Shown here in pieces: positions 63,172 to 64,000 of a stretch of DNA of 64,000 nt. How positions within the stretch are numbered: the first letter of the stretch is position 1; every line of letters starts with the position of its first letter. This DNA comes from Marthasterias glacialis (lineage: Eukaryota; Echinodermata; Asteroidea; Forcipulatida; Asteriidae). The position numbers and the translations under genes are program-made. The stretch spans positions 20,254,499 to 20,318,498 of the forward strand of contig OU452231.1 of the NCBI GenBank assembly GCA_911728455.2, given 5' to 3'. The notes beneath the pieces are model-generated. The model was not told the DNA's origin. It did no database searches and saw nothing but the letters and a program-made list of their open reading frames with translations.

Positions 63172-63330
63172 AAGGCTGTGTCCAAATCAAGGGACACTGG
63201 CTACGGCTACGGCTCTCAGCCTACGGCTACGGCTCTAAGCATCAGTGACAACACTGCAGAATGTTTTTTTATTTTCAGCACAGCCATAGCCACTACTGTC
63301 AATTCAGGCATAGCCTAAGGTACAATTTTG
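63172..63330. repeat. (GGCTAC)n-rich element
   Basis: GGCTGTGTCCAAATCAAGGG, CTGGCTACGGCTACGGCTCT repeated twice, then CACAGCCATAGCC. The complementary ends suggest a foldback repeat. Confidence 0.5.
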
Positions 63331-64000
63331 ATGGGGATTGCATAATAACAAACAGGTTTACATATTCACTGAATTCTACACTGAACCGCAGGCCAGAGGC
63401 CAGTGATTGTAGCATCGGGCCAGTAAACTCATGACCAGACAAGTCCGGTGGACTTGTGTTGTTCAACTCATTAACAATACCTCACTCTGGTCTTAAACAA
63501 AAACAAATGATGTATAAATGTTGACTTTGGGTCTTATAAATACCTTTCAATTCTGTTGAGTAACAAAGTACAGGCCCTACTTAGTACGAAAGACAAATGA
63601 GATCAATCTACTCTTACATGTCTTAGTGTTTGTTAAAAAAAAAAAAGTTAAAATGAATGTTAAACTGTGTCACAAAGGTTTTTCTCTTTTTGAATCTGGT
63701 ATTGTAAAACAAAATTCTGGTCCTGTGAATATTATAAGCTACAAGCCCTGCGGTCTTCTGGATTTTCCCTCAAACTCCAGCCCTGATATTATGTCTCTTC
63801 TTTGTATCTGCCGATATATACGTATATTTTGGGGCACAGAGCCAGCACAGCAGGTGACTTGAAAAGCCAACCTACATTGTATTTTTAGTAATAAAAGAAG
63901 AATACATTTGTCAGAATTCACTCGGCGGTAACATGTTCACATGTACCATCACAAAAATAGAAAAAAGCAATCAGCAAACAGATCAGAATGGGTGGGCATC

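Larger units (their letters stand above)
57655..64000 (-). other. GRK upstream intron, no exon found
   Basis: I looked on the minus strand for the missing ~49 residues, especially a Trp-Lys motif before the RGS domain and a phase-1 donor, and found none. The stretch holds C and G homopolymers, a direct duplication at about 62203/62750, one dispersed repeat and an AGCC-rich element. Confidence 0.5.

Overview
The window is eukaryotic nuclear DNA: AT-rich, with GT-AG introns and many short interspersed repeats and minisatellites. It holds two spliced genes that point tail to tail. The repeats include tRNA-derived SINEs with a body and AT-rich tail of the kind I associate with echinoderms, and MITEs with GGGCCCAATTTCAT-type ends. 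With the single GRK4/5/6-type kinase gene, this suggests a marine invertebrate deuterostome, most likely an echinoderm. The species assignment is inference; the gene identities are firm.

Layout. Bases 1-889 are a near-perfect giant palindrome (foldback element) centred on base 445, with its left end cut by the window. A complete plus-strand gene for mitochondrial short/branched-chain acyl-CoA dehydrogenase (ACADSB) runs from 1819 to 6583. Ten exons join in frame to give 452 residues (human: 432). Its introns carry a MITE and two SINEs, and another SINE lies just past the stop. Bases 6.6-18 kb are intergenic or 3'UTR sequence with no gene I recognise. They contain a 14-bp minisatellite of about 53 units (10111-10848) set between short terminal inverted repeats, plus several degenerate tandem arrays.

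From 18080 to 57654 the minus strand carries a G-protein-coupled receptor kinase of the GRK4/5/6 subfamily, closest to GRK5. Fourteen exons join in perfect phase and encode the last 526 residues, from the RGS-homology domain to the C-terminal membrane-binding tail. The first ~49 residues (one or two exons) are not in the window and probably lie beyond base 64000. Its introns are full of repeats: an exact 54-copy 18-bp array in the last intron, a tandem run of three MITEs, a ~465-bp inverted repeat, a 66-bp triplicate, a composite minisatellite, and four copies of one dispersed repeat.

The two genes are not functionally linked. ACADSB acts in mitochondrial isoleucine and branched-chain acyl-CoA breakdown. 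The GRK phosphorylates active receptors at the plasma membrane. I saw no operon, CRISPR, phage or new enzymatic system. The most unusual items are the structural repeats. The long repetitive reading frames over the 14-bp and 18-bp arrays are by-products of the repeats, not genes.
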